From an uncultured Alistipes sp. (GTDB lineage Bacteria; Bacteroidota; Bacteroidia; Bacteroidales; Rikenellaceae): 64,000 nt of DNA. The stretch spans positions 1 through 64,000 of the forward strand of contig CALVCS010000005.1 in the NCBI GenBank assembly GCA_944326035.1, written 5' to 3'. This document shows positions 43,563 through 50,943 of this stretch, piece after piece. Under the pieces are notes generated by a model, which was given only the letters and a program-made list of their open reading frames with translations, made no database searches and had not been told where the DNA came from. Both the position numbers and the translations under genes were made by a program. Every line of letters starts with the position of its first letter. The first letter of the stretch is position 1.

Positions 43563-43570
43563 TACCTTTG
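43563..43570 (+). promoter_or_regulatory. -7 promoter box (TACCTTTG) for panC-panD
   Basis: TACCTTTG fits TAnnTTTG, 42 bases before the panC ATG. It is divergent from the DPP III promoter about 41 bases away. Confidence 0.75.
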
Positions 43571-43612
43571 CGGTGTCCGAATAGGACCTTGAAAGATTAG
43601 GAATTTAAACGG

Positions 43613-44449
43613 ATGAAAGTTTTTTCCAAACAGGTCGACTTGGCCGCCGCTTTGGCCGGAGCCGAAGGGAAGATCGGATTCGTTCCCACGATGGGAGCTT
43701 TGCATGAAGGGCACGCTTCGCTGGTGCGGCGTTGTCGGGCCGAAAACGATCAGGTGGTGGTGAGCATCTTTGTCAATCCCACCCAGTTCAACGATCCGAC
43801 CGACCTGAAAAATTATCCCCGCACCTTGGACGCCGATTTGGCGTTATTGGAAAAGGTCGGTGCCGATTGGGTCTATACGCCCACGGTCGACGATATCTAT
43901 CCGGAACCCGATACGCGGCAGTTCGATTTCGGCGGCCTGGATCAGGTGATGGAAGGGGCTTGTCGCCCGGGACACTTCAATGGGGTCGGACAGGTGGTCA
44001 GCCGGCTGTTGACGATCGTAAAACCCGATGTGGCCTATTTCGGCGAGAAGGATTTCCAACAGCTGGCCATTATTCGTTATATGGTTCGCCAGTTGCAGCT
44101 GCCGGTACGTATCGAGGGTTGCCCCATCGTGCGGGAAGCCGATGGTTTGGCGCTCAGTTCGCGCAATCGGTTGTTGACGCCGGAACATCGGGCCGCGGCT
44201 CCGTTGATTTACCAGGCGTTGAAAGAGGGCGTGGCCCAGGCCGGCAAACGTCCGGTGGAGGAAGTGCGCCATCTGATCGAACAGAAAATTGCCTCCAGCC
44301 CGCTGCTGGAAGTCGAATATGTCAATATCGTGGACAACGCTACGCTGCGTGAAATTACGGAATGGACGTCGGCTCCGTTACGGGTTTGTGTTGCGGTGCG
44401 GGCGGGAGCCATCCGCTTGATCGATAATATGGACATCAGCGTGAAATAG
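43613..44449 (+). CDS. panC: Pantothenate synthetase
   Basis: 278 residues. The nucleotidyltransferase-fold motifs are present: [16 protein letters not shown] (HIGH-like, ~25-40), [20 protein letters not shown] (~58-75), [19 protein letters not shown] (~140), and LALSSRN (~175). It joins pantoate and beta-alanine using ATP. The panD gene, which makes beta-alanine, follows after 11 bases, so the two steps share an operon. CoaX, the next enzyme of the pathway, is at 25360 in the same window. Confidence 0.96.
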   Translation: MKVFSKQVDLAAALAGAEGKIGFVPTMGALHEGHASLVRRCRAENDQVVVSIFVNPTQFNDPTDLKNYPRTLDADLALLEKVGADWVYTPTVDDIYPEPDTRQFDFGGLDQVMEGACRPGHFNGVGQVVSRLLTIVKPDVAYFGEKDFQQLAIIRYMVRQLQLPVRIEGCPIVREADGLALSSRNRLLTPEHRAAAPLIYQALKEGVAQAGKRPVEEVRHLIEQKIASSPLLEVEYVNIVDNATLREITEWTSAPLRVCVAVRAGAIRLIDNMDISVK

Positions 44450-44460
44450 GAGAACGAATT

Positions 44461-44814
44461 ATGCAGATCGAAGTACTCAAATCGAAAATTCACCGCGTGA
44501 CCATTACCCAGGCCAATTTGGACTATGTGGGGAGTATCACCATCGACGAAGAGTTGTTGGAAGCGGCCAATATGATCGAAGGCGAAAAAGTACAGATCGT
44601 CAATGTCAATAACGGAGAACGGCTGGAGACCTATATTATTAAAGGGGAACGGGGCAGTGGCGCTATCTGCCTGAATGGTCCGGCGGCTCGCAAATGCGTG
44701 GTGGGAGATGTGGTGATTATCATCTCGTACGCGTTGATGGATTTCGAGGCGGCCAAAGCGTTTAAGCCGTGGGTGATTTTCCCCGATACGGCGACCAACC
44801 GTCTGGTTCGGTAA
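44461..44814 (+). CDS. panD: Aspartate 1-decarboxylase
   Basis: 117 residues. Self-cleavage occurs at Gly24-Ser25 in [12 protein letters not shown], which makes the pyruvoyl group; the later [21 protein letters not shown] is also typical. The enzyme makes beta-alanine from aspartate for pantothenate. GGAGAACG lies before the ATG. The terminator is at 44858. Confidence 0.96.
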   Translation: MQIEVLKSKIHRVTITQANLDYVGSITIDEELLEAANMIEGEKVQIVNVNNGERLETYIIKGERGSGAICLNGPAARKCVVGDVVIIISYALMDFEAAKAFKPWVIFPDTATNRLVR

Positions 44815-44857
44815 GTTAGTGAAGAATACGACGCCTGCAAGGCGGGCGAAAAAAGAT

Positions 44858-44890
44858 AAGGGAATCCTACTTTCGTAGGGTTCCTTTTTT
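44858..44890 (+). terminator. Terminator after panD
   Basis: A 12-pair stem with one bulged base (44858-44870 with 44875-44886), a TTTC loop and a T-run, 43 bases after the panD stop. Confidence 0.8.
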
Positions 44891-45384
44891 GTTTAAGGGG
44901 AAAGTGACGGAGGTAAGGCTGGGCGTGTATGAAGGTTTTGCCCGCTGCATGTCCCTCTTCGGGGGGGGATCGTGGAGGCAAAGGAGGATGACGTTGTGGG
45001 GTGAAAGTCCGGGACGGCGGACGGTGTTTTGTCTTGCGGCCGAGGAGTTCGGGAGGGGGATATCATAGCCTGATTCTTTGTCCGCTGAGGAACCCTCCAA
45101 AGAGGATCGCTGGTGTCCCATTCTTCGGAAACAGAGGGGAACGTGGAGCCTCGGAGCCTCGGAGTGTCGGGGTCTTGGAGTGTTGGCACCTTGGAATCTC
45201 AGAATCTCGGAGCTTTGGAAGCGGTCGGGAGTGGACACCCGAAAACGGGATGGCCCCGGAGCGCGGGGAAGTCAGCCGAGTAAAGTACGGAGAAAACAGG
45301 GGTGTTGGCCGATGATGAGATGTTTGCAGATAGTTGTGAGTCAGCTGAATGGGGGATTTGTGTTGGAAATTCGGGAAAAAATTT
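44891..45384 (+). other. Long G-rich spacer between panD and the antiporter gene
   Basis: About 500 bases with no plausible protein. It holds the 8-base tandem repeat at 45145-45224 and the antiporter promoter at its end. Frames of 100-160 codons here contain no recognisable domain and are read as chance. Confidence 0.5.
45145..45224. repeat. Degenerate 8-base tandem repeat, ten units
   Basis: Plus strand units: ggagcctc, ggagcctc, ggagtgtc, ggggtctt, ggagtgtt, ggcacctt, ggaatctc, agaatctc, ggagcttt, ggaagcgg. The register is kept for 80 bases with no insertion. Confidence 0.8.
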
Positions 45385-45392
45385 TATCTTTG
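45363..45392 (+). promoter_or_regulatory. Promoter of the antiporter gene
   Basis: TATCTTTG at 45385-45392, TTG at 45363-45365, spacer 19. The ATG chosen at 45412 follows 20 bases after the box, which excludes the first 21 codons of the longer open frame. Confidence 0.78.
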
Positions 45393-45411
45393 TTTATCGC
45401 CCGTCGTGTCT

Positions 45412-47757
45412 ATGAGGAAGAAACGAATCCAACGGAACTATCTGTTTTATGGGTTGATGCTGCTGGTGTTCGGCGCATTGATCTGGGGCGTTATGGCCTT
45501 GGGCGAACGGTTCGATGGCCCGATCGCAGAAGCACAGACGCCGACGAACACCTTCCAACATGACCTGCATGCCGATCAGCCGGTCACTGTCGAGGCGAGT
45601 CATCTGACGGCCTTCGAGTTATTCTGGCAGTCGATGAAGACCCACTTGTCCCATCCGCTGCCCTTGCTCTTGCTGCAGATCATCTCGATCCTGATCGCCG
45701 TCCGTTTCTTCTCGTTTCTGTTCAAATACCTGGGGCAGCCGGGCGTGATCGGAGAGATTTGTGCCGGGATTGTTTTGGGCCCCTCGGTGTTGGGGTATTT
45801 CTTCCCGGAGGCTTTCACCTTCCTGTTCTCGCCCGATTCGTTGGAGCCCCTGAATATCATCAGCCAGATCGGTCTGGTTCTGTTTATGTTTATCATCGGC
45901 ATGGAGCTCGATCTGAGCATCCTGCGGAAAAAGGCCAGCGAAACCCTGGTCATCAGCCATGCCAGTATCATCGTGCCGTTTTTTCTGGGGGTGGTGCTCT
46001 CCTATTTCGTCTTTCCGGAGTTCGGCGCCTCGCACACGACCTTTCTGCCGTTCGCACTCTTCGTGGGTATCTCGGTGAGCATCACGGCCTTCCCGGTACT
46101 CGCCCGCATCATTCAGGAGCGGAATCTGGGCAAAACCCCCATGGGTATGCTGGCCATCGCCAGTGCCGCCAATAACGACATCACGGCGTGGTGTTTGCTG
46201 GCCGCCATCATCGCCATCGCCAAGGCGGGAAGTGTGGCCAGTGCCGGTTTCACGCTGTTGGCCGCCGTGGCCTATGTGTTGTTCATGTTCCTGGCCGTGA
46301 GACCGTTCATGAAAAAAATCGGAGATATCTATCATAGTCAGGAAGTGGTCAATAAAACGCTGGTGGCCTTTATCTTTCTCGTGTTGATTCTCTCCTCCTA
46401 TATTACGGAAGTGTTGGGGGTTCACGCCCTGTTCGGGGCATTTGTGGCCGGGGTGATCATGCCCGATAATATCAGCTTCCGACGGGTGATGACCGAAAAG
46501 GTCGAAGATGTCGCCCTGGTTCTGTTTTTGCCGCTGTTTTTCGTCTTTACCGGGTTGCGCACCGAAATCGGACTGCTCAATACCCCGCATTTGTGGGCGA
46601 TCTGTGGATTGTTTATTGCCGTTTCGATTGTCGGAAAACTGTGTGGCGCCGCTTTTTCCGCCCGCTTTGTCGGCGAGTCGTGGAAAGACAGCCTCTCGAT
46701 CGGCGTGTTGATGAATACCCGGGGGCTGATGGAACTGATCGTGCTGAATATCGGGTATGAAATGGGGATTCTGCCATCGTCCATCTATGTGATCTTCGTG
46801 ATCATGGCCCTGTTTACCACCTTCATGGCCACGCCTTCGTTGATGTTGATCGAAAAGTGGTTTGCCCCCTCGTCGCATCGGCCGATCCCTGAAGAGCCGC
46901 GACCGACGCTGTTCCGTCCCCGGATTTTGATGGCTTTTGCCCGTCCGTCGAGTGCACCGGTCTTTTTGCGGATTATACGGATGTTGTGCGGGCGGTATGC
47001 CCCGGGCGCGAAAGTGACCGCCCTACACTTTACCATCGGAACGGAAACCAACCCGATGTATGCCGGTCGGTTTTCACGGGAAAGTTTTGAACCGGTAGAG
47101 GCCGAAAGTAAACGGCTGGCCTTCCCGATCGAAACCGTTTACGGGGTGACCGACCACTACCAGAAAGACCTGTTGGAGATTGTGCGTCGGGAACGGTATG
47201 ATTTTGTGTTGGTGGGGGCCGGACCCAATTTTATCTCCGATTATATCGTGCCGCGCAGCAGCAGTCTGTTTTTGCCGGCCGAGCTGAATCGCATCAACTA
47301 TCGCCTGCGGAACAACCAGTGGTTTTTCCCCGGCGAGTCGGCACGCGATAAGTCCAAACGGTTATTCAGCCATATCCCTTCGACGTTCGGGGTGTTTGTC
47401 GATCGGGGGTATCAGACCGCACGGCATATCGGGGTGCTGTTGGCGGACCAGCGGGATCGGAACCTGTTGTTGTATACCTCGTCGGTGGCCGGGGAGGTCG
47501 AGGTGACCATTCGGGTGGCCGATTCGGCTTTTGTGCCCGAGGTCGAAGCCGAAATCGCTGCCCAACCTTCGCCGGAACGGGAACATTGTCATCTGGATCC
47601 GCCGGGTCGGGCCTTTGCGGATTTTCTGCAGGGGAAAGAGCTGGTGATTATCAGTTATGCCTGTTGGTTGAACATCACCCAAATGCAGAGTGCCTGGGTC
47701 GATCTCTTACCCTCGTTCCTGGTGATTAAGCCTTTTTCTCAAAAAGAGCCGGCCTGA
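45412..47757 (+). CDS. CPA2-family cation:proton antiporter
   Basis: 781 residues. An N-terminal anchor-like segment (~8-28) and a polar linker are followed by the NhaA-fold membrane domain (~85-480) with roughly a dozen hydrophobic segments: GQPGVIGEICAGIVLGPSVLG, IGLVLFMFIIGMELDL, and IASAANNDITAWCLLAAI with the NND-type ion-binding motif of the CPA2 group. A ~300-residue cytoplasmic tail contains universal-stress-protein-like segments (RPRILMAFARPSSAPVFLRII, YDFVLVGAGPN). It exchanges sodium or potassium for protons. Start chosen by the promoter and the positive N-terminus (MRKKRIQRNY). Confidence 0.92.
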   Translation: MRKKRIQRNYLFYGLMLLVFGALIWGVMALGERFDGPIAEAQTPTNTFQHDLHADQPVTVEASHLTAFELFWQSMKTHLSHPLPLLLLQIISILIAVRFFSFLFKYLGQPGVIGEICAGIVLGPSVLGYFFPEAFTFLFSPDSLEPLNIISQIGLVLFMFIIGMELDLSILRKKASETLVISHASIIVPFFLGVVLSYFVFPEFGASHTTFLPFALFVGISVSITAFPVLARIIQERNLGKTPMGMLAIASAANNDITAWCLLAAIIAIAKAGSVASAGFTLLAAVAYVLFMFLAVRPFMKKIGDIYHSQEVVNKTLVAFIFLVLILSSYITEVLGVHALFGAFVAGVIMPDNISFRRVMTEKVEDVALVLFLPLFFVFTGLRTEIGLLNTPHLWAICGLFIAVSIVGKLCGAAFSARFVGESWKDSLSIGVLMNTRGLMELIVLNIGYEMGILPSSIYVIFVIMALFTTFMATPSLMLIEKWFAPSSHRPIPEEPRPTLFRPRILMAFARPSSAPVFLRIIRMLCGRYAPGAKVTALHFTIGTETNPMYAGRFSRESFEPVEAESKRLAFPIETVYGVTDHYQKDLLEIVRRERYDFVLVGAGPNFISDYIVPRSSSLFLPAELNRINYRLRNNQWFFPGESARDKSKRLFSHIPSTFGVFVDRGYQTARHIGVLLADQRDRNLLLYTSSVAGEVEVTIRVADSAFVPEVEAEIAAQPSPEREHCHLDPPGRAFADFLQGKELVIISYACWLNITQMQSAWVDLLPSFLVIKPFSQKEPA

Positions 47758-47774
47758 TCCCGAATAGATTGCAA

Positions 47775-47832
47775 ACCTGCGGGAGCTGTTACCCTTTCAT
47801 TCGTAAGGTGACAGGTCCCGCAGGCTTTTTTA
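47775..47832 (+). terminator. Terminator after the antiporter gene
   Basis: A ~19-bp stem with three mismatches (47775-47793 with 47807-47825) followed by a T-run, 18 bases after the stop codon. Confidence 0.75.
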
Positions 47833-47837
47833 GTAGG

Positions 47838-47909
47838 GAGAAGGTTTTCAGGAGAGAGAAGGTGCTCAGGAGGAAGAGGGTTGTCGAGAGGGAGAGGGTT
47901 TTCGAGGGG
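47838..47909. repeat. Degenerate 18-base tandem repeat, four units
   Basis: gagaaggttttcaggaga, gagaaggtgctcaggagg, aagagggttgtcgagagg, gagagggttttcgagggg. It lies between the antiporter terminator and the LuxR gene stop. A minus-strand frame through it encodes a 6-residue repeat (NPLPxx-like), which I regard as chance. Confidence 0.8.
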
Positions 47910-47926
47910 AGGGTTGCAGGGTGCGG

Positions 47927-48556
47927 CTATTTCCGACCCTCCGAGGCCATCCATTCCTCCTGATCGATCATCTGGTGCAGCAGCGCATAGATCGTTAATC
48001 CCGAGATCGTCTTGATGCCGGTTTTGCGACTGATGTTTTTGCGATGGGAGATGACCGTATAGATCGAAATGTGATGCATGTCGGCAATCTCTTTGTTGGT
48101 CAGACCGCGGGCTACCGCCACCAGAATCTCCTTCTCACGGTTCGACAGATCGTCATGACGCGAAGGAACGGAGTGGGGGTGTTGTTTCTCGAGGGCTTTG
48201 CGTAACTTCCGGACGATGTGGGCCGGTTCATCATACAGGCCGATGCTTCCGTCGTATTGTTTGAGCGCCTCCTCCTCCATCAGCCCATAGACGATGGCGA
48301 TCAGGGGAATCTCTTCCAGTGCCGGAGATAACGTGCGGACAAACAACCGTTTCTGAAAATCGATCACCGAGGGATTGATCAACAGCAGATCGGGTCGGAG
48401 GCGGGTCAACTGTTCCAATCCGTGAGCCAGATCGTGATAGACGGTCAGATTGTCGAACTCGGGGTGTTCGGCTAGCAGGGACCGGATGCCCCGCGACACC
48501 AAGGCCGATGGTTCGATGAGCATCAGCCGGTAATGGGGGGATCTATCGGTTTTCAT
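47927..48556 (-). CDS. LuxR/NarL-type regulator with a degenerate receiver domain
   Basis: 209 residues. The receiver-like domain (~8-125) keeps the fold pattern but not the chemistry: the acidic pair near the start reads IEPS, and the phospho-acceptor position is Asn61 (LLLINPSVID) instead of Asp. The C-terminal LuxR helix-turn-helix is normal: SNREKEILVAVARGLTNKEIADMHHISIYTVISHRKNI (~137-175). It is therefore unlikely to be switched by phosphorylation. It overlaps the upstream hemerythrin gene by 14 bases, so the two are translated together and the hemerythrin protein may supply the signal. Confidence 0.9.
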   Translation of the reverse strand: MKTDRSPHYRLMLIEPSALVSRGIRSLLAEHPEFDNLTVYHDLAHGLEQLTRLRPDLLLINPSVIDFQKRLFVRTLSPALEEIPLIAIVYGLMEEEALKQYDGSIGLYDEPAHIVRKLRKALEKQHPHSVPSRHDDLSNREKEILVAVARGLTNKEIADMHHISIYTVISHRKNISRKTGIKTISGLTIYALLHQMIDQEEWMASEGRK

Positions 48557-49289
48557 GGCTTTCGAGTTGGGCTACATAGGGAATCAGCAGCTGATTTTCA
48601 AGCAGGGTGTGTTTATGCAGATCCTCTTCCAACAGGAAAATGTCGAAAAGGACTTCATCGCGCAGCTCCGGCTGACAGCTTTCGGGCAGATATTTGAGCA
48701 CGATGTTCTGCAGATCGTGGAGTTTCTCCTCGATGTTGCTGTGGTTGTGTTCGAACTGTTCGATGTTGTATCCGTTGCCGGGGTGTCCGGCTACCAACTG
48801 GTGAATATAGGGGAAGACGGTCTCCTCTTCGTAGGCAAAATGGTGATCGGTTTCCTGTTGGTAGTCATCCAGAAAACGTTCGAGAATCTTCAGGTGGATG
48901 GGTTCGCAGGAGCGGGCCATTTCTCGGATCTTGTTACGCAAAACGGGGATTTGGTGGGCATAGTAGAGGTGTGAACGATGCAGATAGTCGATCAGTTCGT
49001 TCACCGGCAGACGTTGGAGCCAGTCGTCCGGCAGCAGCGGATTTTCGTTGCTGTGGATACGACAGATCAGCAGAAAGAAATCCGGCGAAATCGCATAACG
49101 ACGGCACATCTCTTCGACCTTGATCTCGCCGAAACCTAAGACGATACCCAGCCGGCGTAACACGAACAACAGTTTGTAATTGGCCTGGATCAGATCGGCC
49201 AGTTTGCTTTTAGGCGAAAAAAGCCAGGATGCCGTCCTCTCCGGAAGGGCTCTGCCTTCCACGGGAGCGGTTGTTTTTGCGGTTTTCAT
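48543..49289 (-). CDS. Hemerythrin-domain protein (RIC/ScdA-like)
   Basis: 248 residues. The N-terminal ~80 residues resemble the ScdA/RIC N-domain (SKLADLIQANYKLLFVLRRLGIVLGFG...CRRYAISPDF), but without the usual Cys-Cys pair. The C-terminal four-helix hemerythrin domain has the iron ligands in YYAHQIPVLR, ETDHHFAYEEETVFPYI, FEHNHSNIEEKL and EEDLHKHTLLENQLLIPYV. Such diiron proteins bind oxygen or nitric oxide, and RIC proteins repair damaged iron-sulphur clusters. It is the first gene of an operon with the LuxR protein. Start is the ATG ending at 49289 (a GTG precedes it). Confidence 0.9.
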   Translation of the reverse strand: MKTAKTTAPVEGRALPERTASWLFSPKSKLADLIQANYKLLFVLRRLGIVLGFGEIKVEEMCRRYAISPDFFLLICRIHSNENPLLPDDWLQRLPVNELIDYLHRSHLYYAHQIPVLRNKIREMARSCEPIHLKILERFLDDYQQETDHHFAYEEETVFPYIHQLVAGHPGNGYNIEQFEHNHSNIEEKLHDLQNIVLKYLPESCQPELRDEVLFDIFLLEEDLHKHTLLENQLLIPYVAQLESHENR

Positions 49290-49363
49290 CACATTGATAT
49301 TTCATTAAACGATTCGAGTCACGGGGTTTGAAAGGTGAGAAGAGAAGCCCCGGTTGGAACGGT

Positions 49364-49720
49364 TTAATGGAGGGGCGGTGCCCGCCAAGGATGGAGCGTC
49401 AGATCGGTTTCGACGGCACGGGGAAGGGGCAAAAGGAACCGTCGGGTGTACACCGCCCGAAAGAGGGGCGGTAGAGAGATCCCCCATCCGATGATCAACA
49501 GAATCAGCGAGAGTTGTTGGATGGTTTGGTAGGCCGTTCGTGAATGGTGGTGGGAGGTGGGGGTGTCGGGAGAGGTCCAGATCGGATGGGAATGGACGAT
49601 GGCCCCGTCCGGTTCGAAATGGACGTGGTAAAAGAGAGTCGTGCTGCCATAATAACTGAGAAATAGCCAGCAAAGCAGGAGCCCTCCTATGGATACCGGT
49701 CGTTTCACGGGCAGAGACAA
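49364..49720 (-). CDS. Small His-rich membrane protein of unknown function
   Basis: 118 residues with two membrane segments (SIGGLLLCWLFLSYYGSTTLFY and LSLILLIIGWGISLPPLF) around a His-rich stretch: FYHVHFEPDGAIVHSHPIW and SHHHSRTAY. Small Bacteroidetes proteins with this HVH...DG..VHSHP pattern are known as hypothetical proteins, often near metal-transport genes; metal binding is an inference. There is no ATG in the gene. A TTG start at 49720 is supported by GAGGAAG eight bases before it and a TATTTTTG promoter box at 49738. A GTG lies four codons inside. Confidence 0.65.
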   Translation of the reverse strand: MSLPVKRPVSIGGLLLCWLFLSYYGSTTLFYHVHFEPDGAIVHSHPIWTSPDTPTSHHHSRTAYQTIQQLSLILLIIGWGISLPPLFRAVYTRRFLLPLPRAVETDLTLHPWRAPPLH

Positions 49721-49737
49721 TCGAAAAGCTTCCTCAG

Positions 49738-49745
49738 CAAAAATA
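49738..49745 (-). promoter_or_regulatory. -7 promoter box (TATTTTTG) for the His-rich membrane protein
   Basis: Minus-strand TATTTTTG fits TAnnTTTG, 17 bases before the proposed TTG start; GAGGAAG lies between. Confidence 0.68.
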
Positions 49746-49820
49746 CAAAAATTTCGGACATCTCCGCATCTCCCGAAACGGGCTTTCGGGAAGGAGCTGT
49801 AGTGGGGGCGTTCTTAGGAG

Positions 49821-49895
49821 TTGCGGGTTGGTTGCGCAGGGGTATGTGAGGTTACTCAGAGTTGTCCAGGGCTATTCAGGGTTGTGCAGGATCGG
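49821..49895. repeat. Degenerate 10-base tandem repeat, seven units
   Basis: Plus strand units: ttgcgggttg, gttgcgcagg, ggtatgtgag, gttactcaga, gttgtccagg, gctattcagg, gttgtgcagg. Consensus gttgtncagg. No gene overlaps it. Confidence 0.8.
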
Positions 49896-50014
49896 AATGA
49901 ATCCCTCGTTTCGAGCGCAGACCTCGGAGGGGATGGCCTTACCCACAAAATGCTGCCCGAGGGAGATTGGATGAGTCGTTGGGCGTATCGAACAGGGTTG
50001 TGACTCCCGAAAAA

Positions 50015-50062
50015 TCCTCCGATATGAGGAGTCGGTATCGGCAAATTCCCCATAGATGGGGA
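50015..50062. promoter_or_regulatory. Two palindromes, 32 bases apart
   Basis: TCCTCCGATATGAGGA (50015-50030, five-base arms) and TCCCCATAGATGGGGA (50047-50062, perfect 7-2-7). Both have the form TCCyC...GrGGA, and their spacing is three helical turns. They lie directly upstream of the promoter-like box at 50086, where activator sites would be. Confidence 0.55.
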
Positions 50063-50093
50063 TTGTCGGGATGGTCTCGAGTTCTCATCTTTG
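50063..50093 (+). promoter_or_regulatory. Promoter-like element (TTG / CATCTTTG)
   Basis: CATCTTTG (50086-50093) differs from TAnnTTTG at its first base; TTG at 50063-50065 lies 20 bases upstream and abuts the second palindrome. A departure from consensus would fit a promoter that needs an activator. Confidence 0.45.
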
Positions 50094-50099
50094 TACCGT

Positions 50100-50185
50100 G
50101 AGAAGAGATCATCAGCCCATTTTCTTGTAGTGAGTTATGAAGTAAGGTTGGAATACCCGCGAGAGTCGCCAGACCCTTGCGGGTT
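50100..50185 (+). ncRNA. Candidate small RNA
   Basis: The stretch between the promoter-like box and the hairpin at 50155-50184 (6-bp GC-rich stem, TTTT after it) would give a transcript of about 85 bases with no meaningful open frame (only ATGAAGTAA). No known RNA family is recognised. The hairpin may instead just end the minus-strand gene at 50233. Confidence 0.35.
50155..50184 (+). terminator. Possible terminator of the candidate small RNA
   Basis: acccgc (50155-50160) pairs with gcgggt (50179-50184), 18-base loop, then TTTC. The T-run follows only on the plus strand. Confidence 0.45.
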
Positions 50186-50232
50186 TTCTGTATCTGAGGG
50201 GAGCGCTTGCACGTTGAGCGTTGGGGCGTTTG

Positions 50233-50943
50233 TCAAGGTTTGAGGCGGGCCGACCAATAGGTGAATTCGTGCAGTTGTCCGTCGCTCATTTTGAACGGTT
50301 TGGTGATGAGCTGAGGCCCCTCCAGCGTGAAGGGAATCGGTTCGCGGAACAGATCGCCTGCGTAGCAGAACGTATGGTATTCGCCCTGTTCGCCGCAGGG
50401 GTCGCATCCGGCGGGCAGAGAGGCGATCAATGACGCATCAATTGTTCGGCCGATATAGGAGGCGTCCAGCAGATCGGCTTTGGTGGTGACGATCACCGTT
50501 TGCAGTCCCGACGCCAGAAAGGCTCCCATCACTTGCGCGGAACTCAGCTCCCAGAGCGGTTCCACGACCTCGATGCCGTAAGGAGCCAGTTTTTGCTGAC
50601 GATAACTTTTTACGTCATACAAACAGAGGTCGCCGAAAGCGAAATGAGTCACTTCCTGCGTCTGGAAATGTTGTATGGCACGCTGCATGACCGCATCATA
50701 GTCGGCCATTCCGTTGCGTGTGGGCATATCGAAGAGTTGGAGGGGAAGTCCGATGCGGTCGGCTTGTCGTTGCAACAGACGCAGGGGGATGTCGTGCATG
50801 GAGGAGCGCTCGCTGTCGGGATCGACAGTCGTCAACAACGAAACGACCTCATAGCGGTCGTCTTGCAAAAGACGGTACAGGGCTAATGCGGAATCCTTGC
50901 CTCCGCTCCAGAGGAAGACGGTTTTCGATCGAGTGCGGGTCAT
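50233..50943 (-). CDS. Dph6-like ATP-pyrophosphatase (diphthine--ammonia ligase family)
   Basis: 236 residues with the PP-loop VFLWSGGKDSALALYRLLQ near the start and the DUF71 motifs SMHDIPLRLLQRQADRIGLPL, FGDLCLYDVKSYRQQ, IEVVEPLW and GCDPCGEQGEYHTF. Eukaryotic and archaeal Dph6 amidates diphthine on EF2, but bacteria lack diphthamide, so the bacterial branch must modify something else. The start is the ATG at 50943; the longer frame (88 more codons) lies inside the neighbouring gene. It overlaps the DUF2284 stop by four bases (ATGA), so both are made together. Confidence 0.88.
   Translation of the reverse strand: MTRTRSKTVFLWSGGKDSALALYRLLQDDRYEVVSLLTTVDPDSERSSMHDIPLRLLQRQADRIGLPLQLFDMPTRNGMADYDAVMQRAIQHFQTQEVTHFAFGDLCLYDVKSYRQQKLAPYGIEVVEPLWELSSAQVMGAFLASGLQTVIVTTKADLLDASYIGRTIDASLIASLPAGCDPCGEQGEYHTFCYAGDLFREPIPFTLEGPQLITKPFKMSDGQLHEFTYWSARLKP

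Noticed and set aside
45001..45563. Frames of 100-160 codons in the spacer before the antiporter gene
   Set aside because: They run through the 8-base repeat and the promoter; no protein features.
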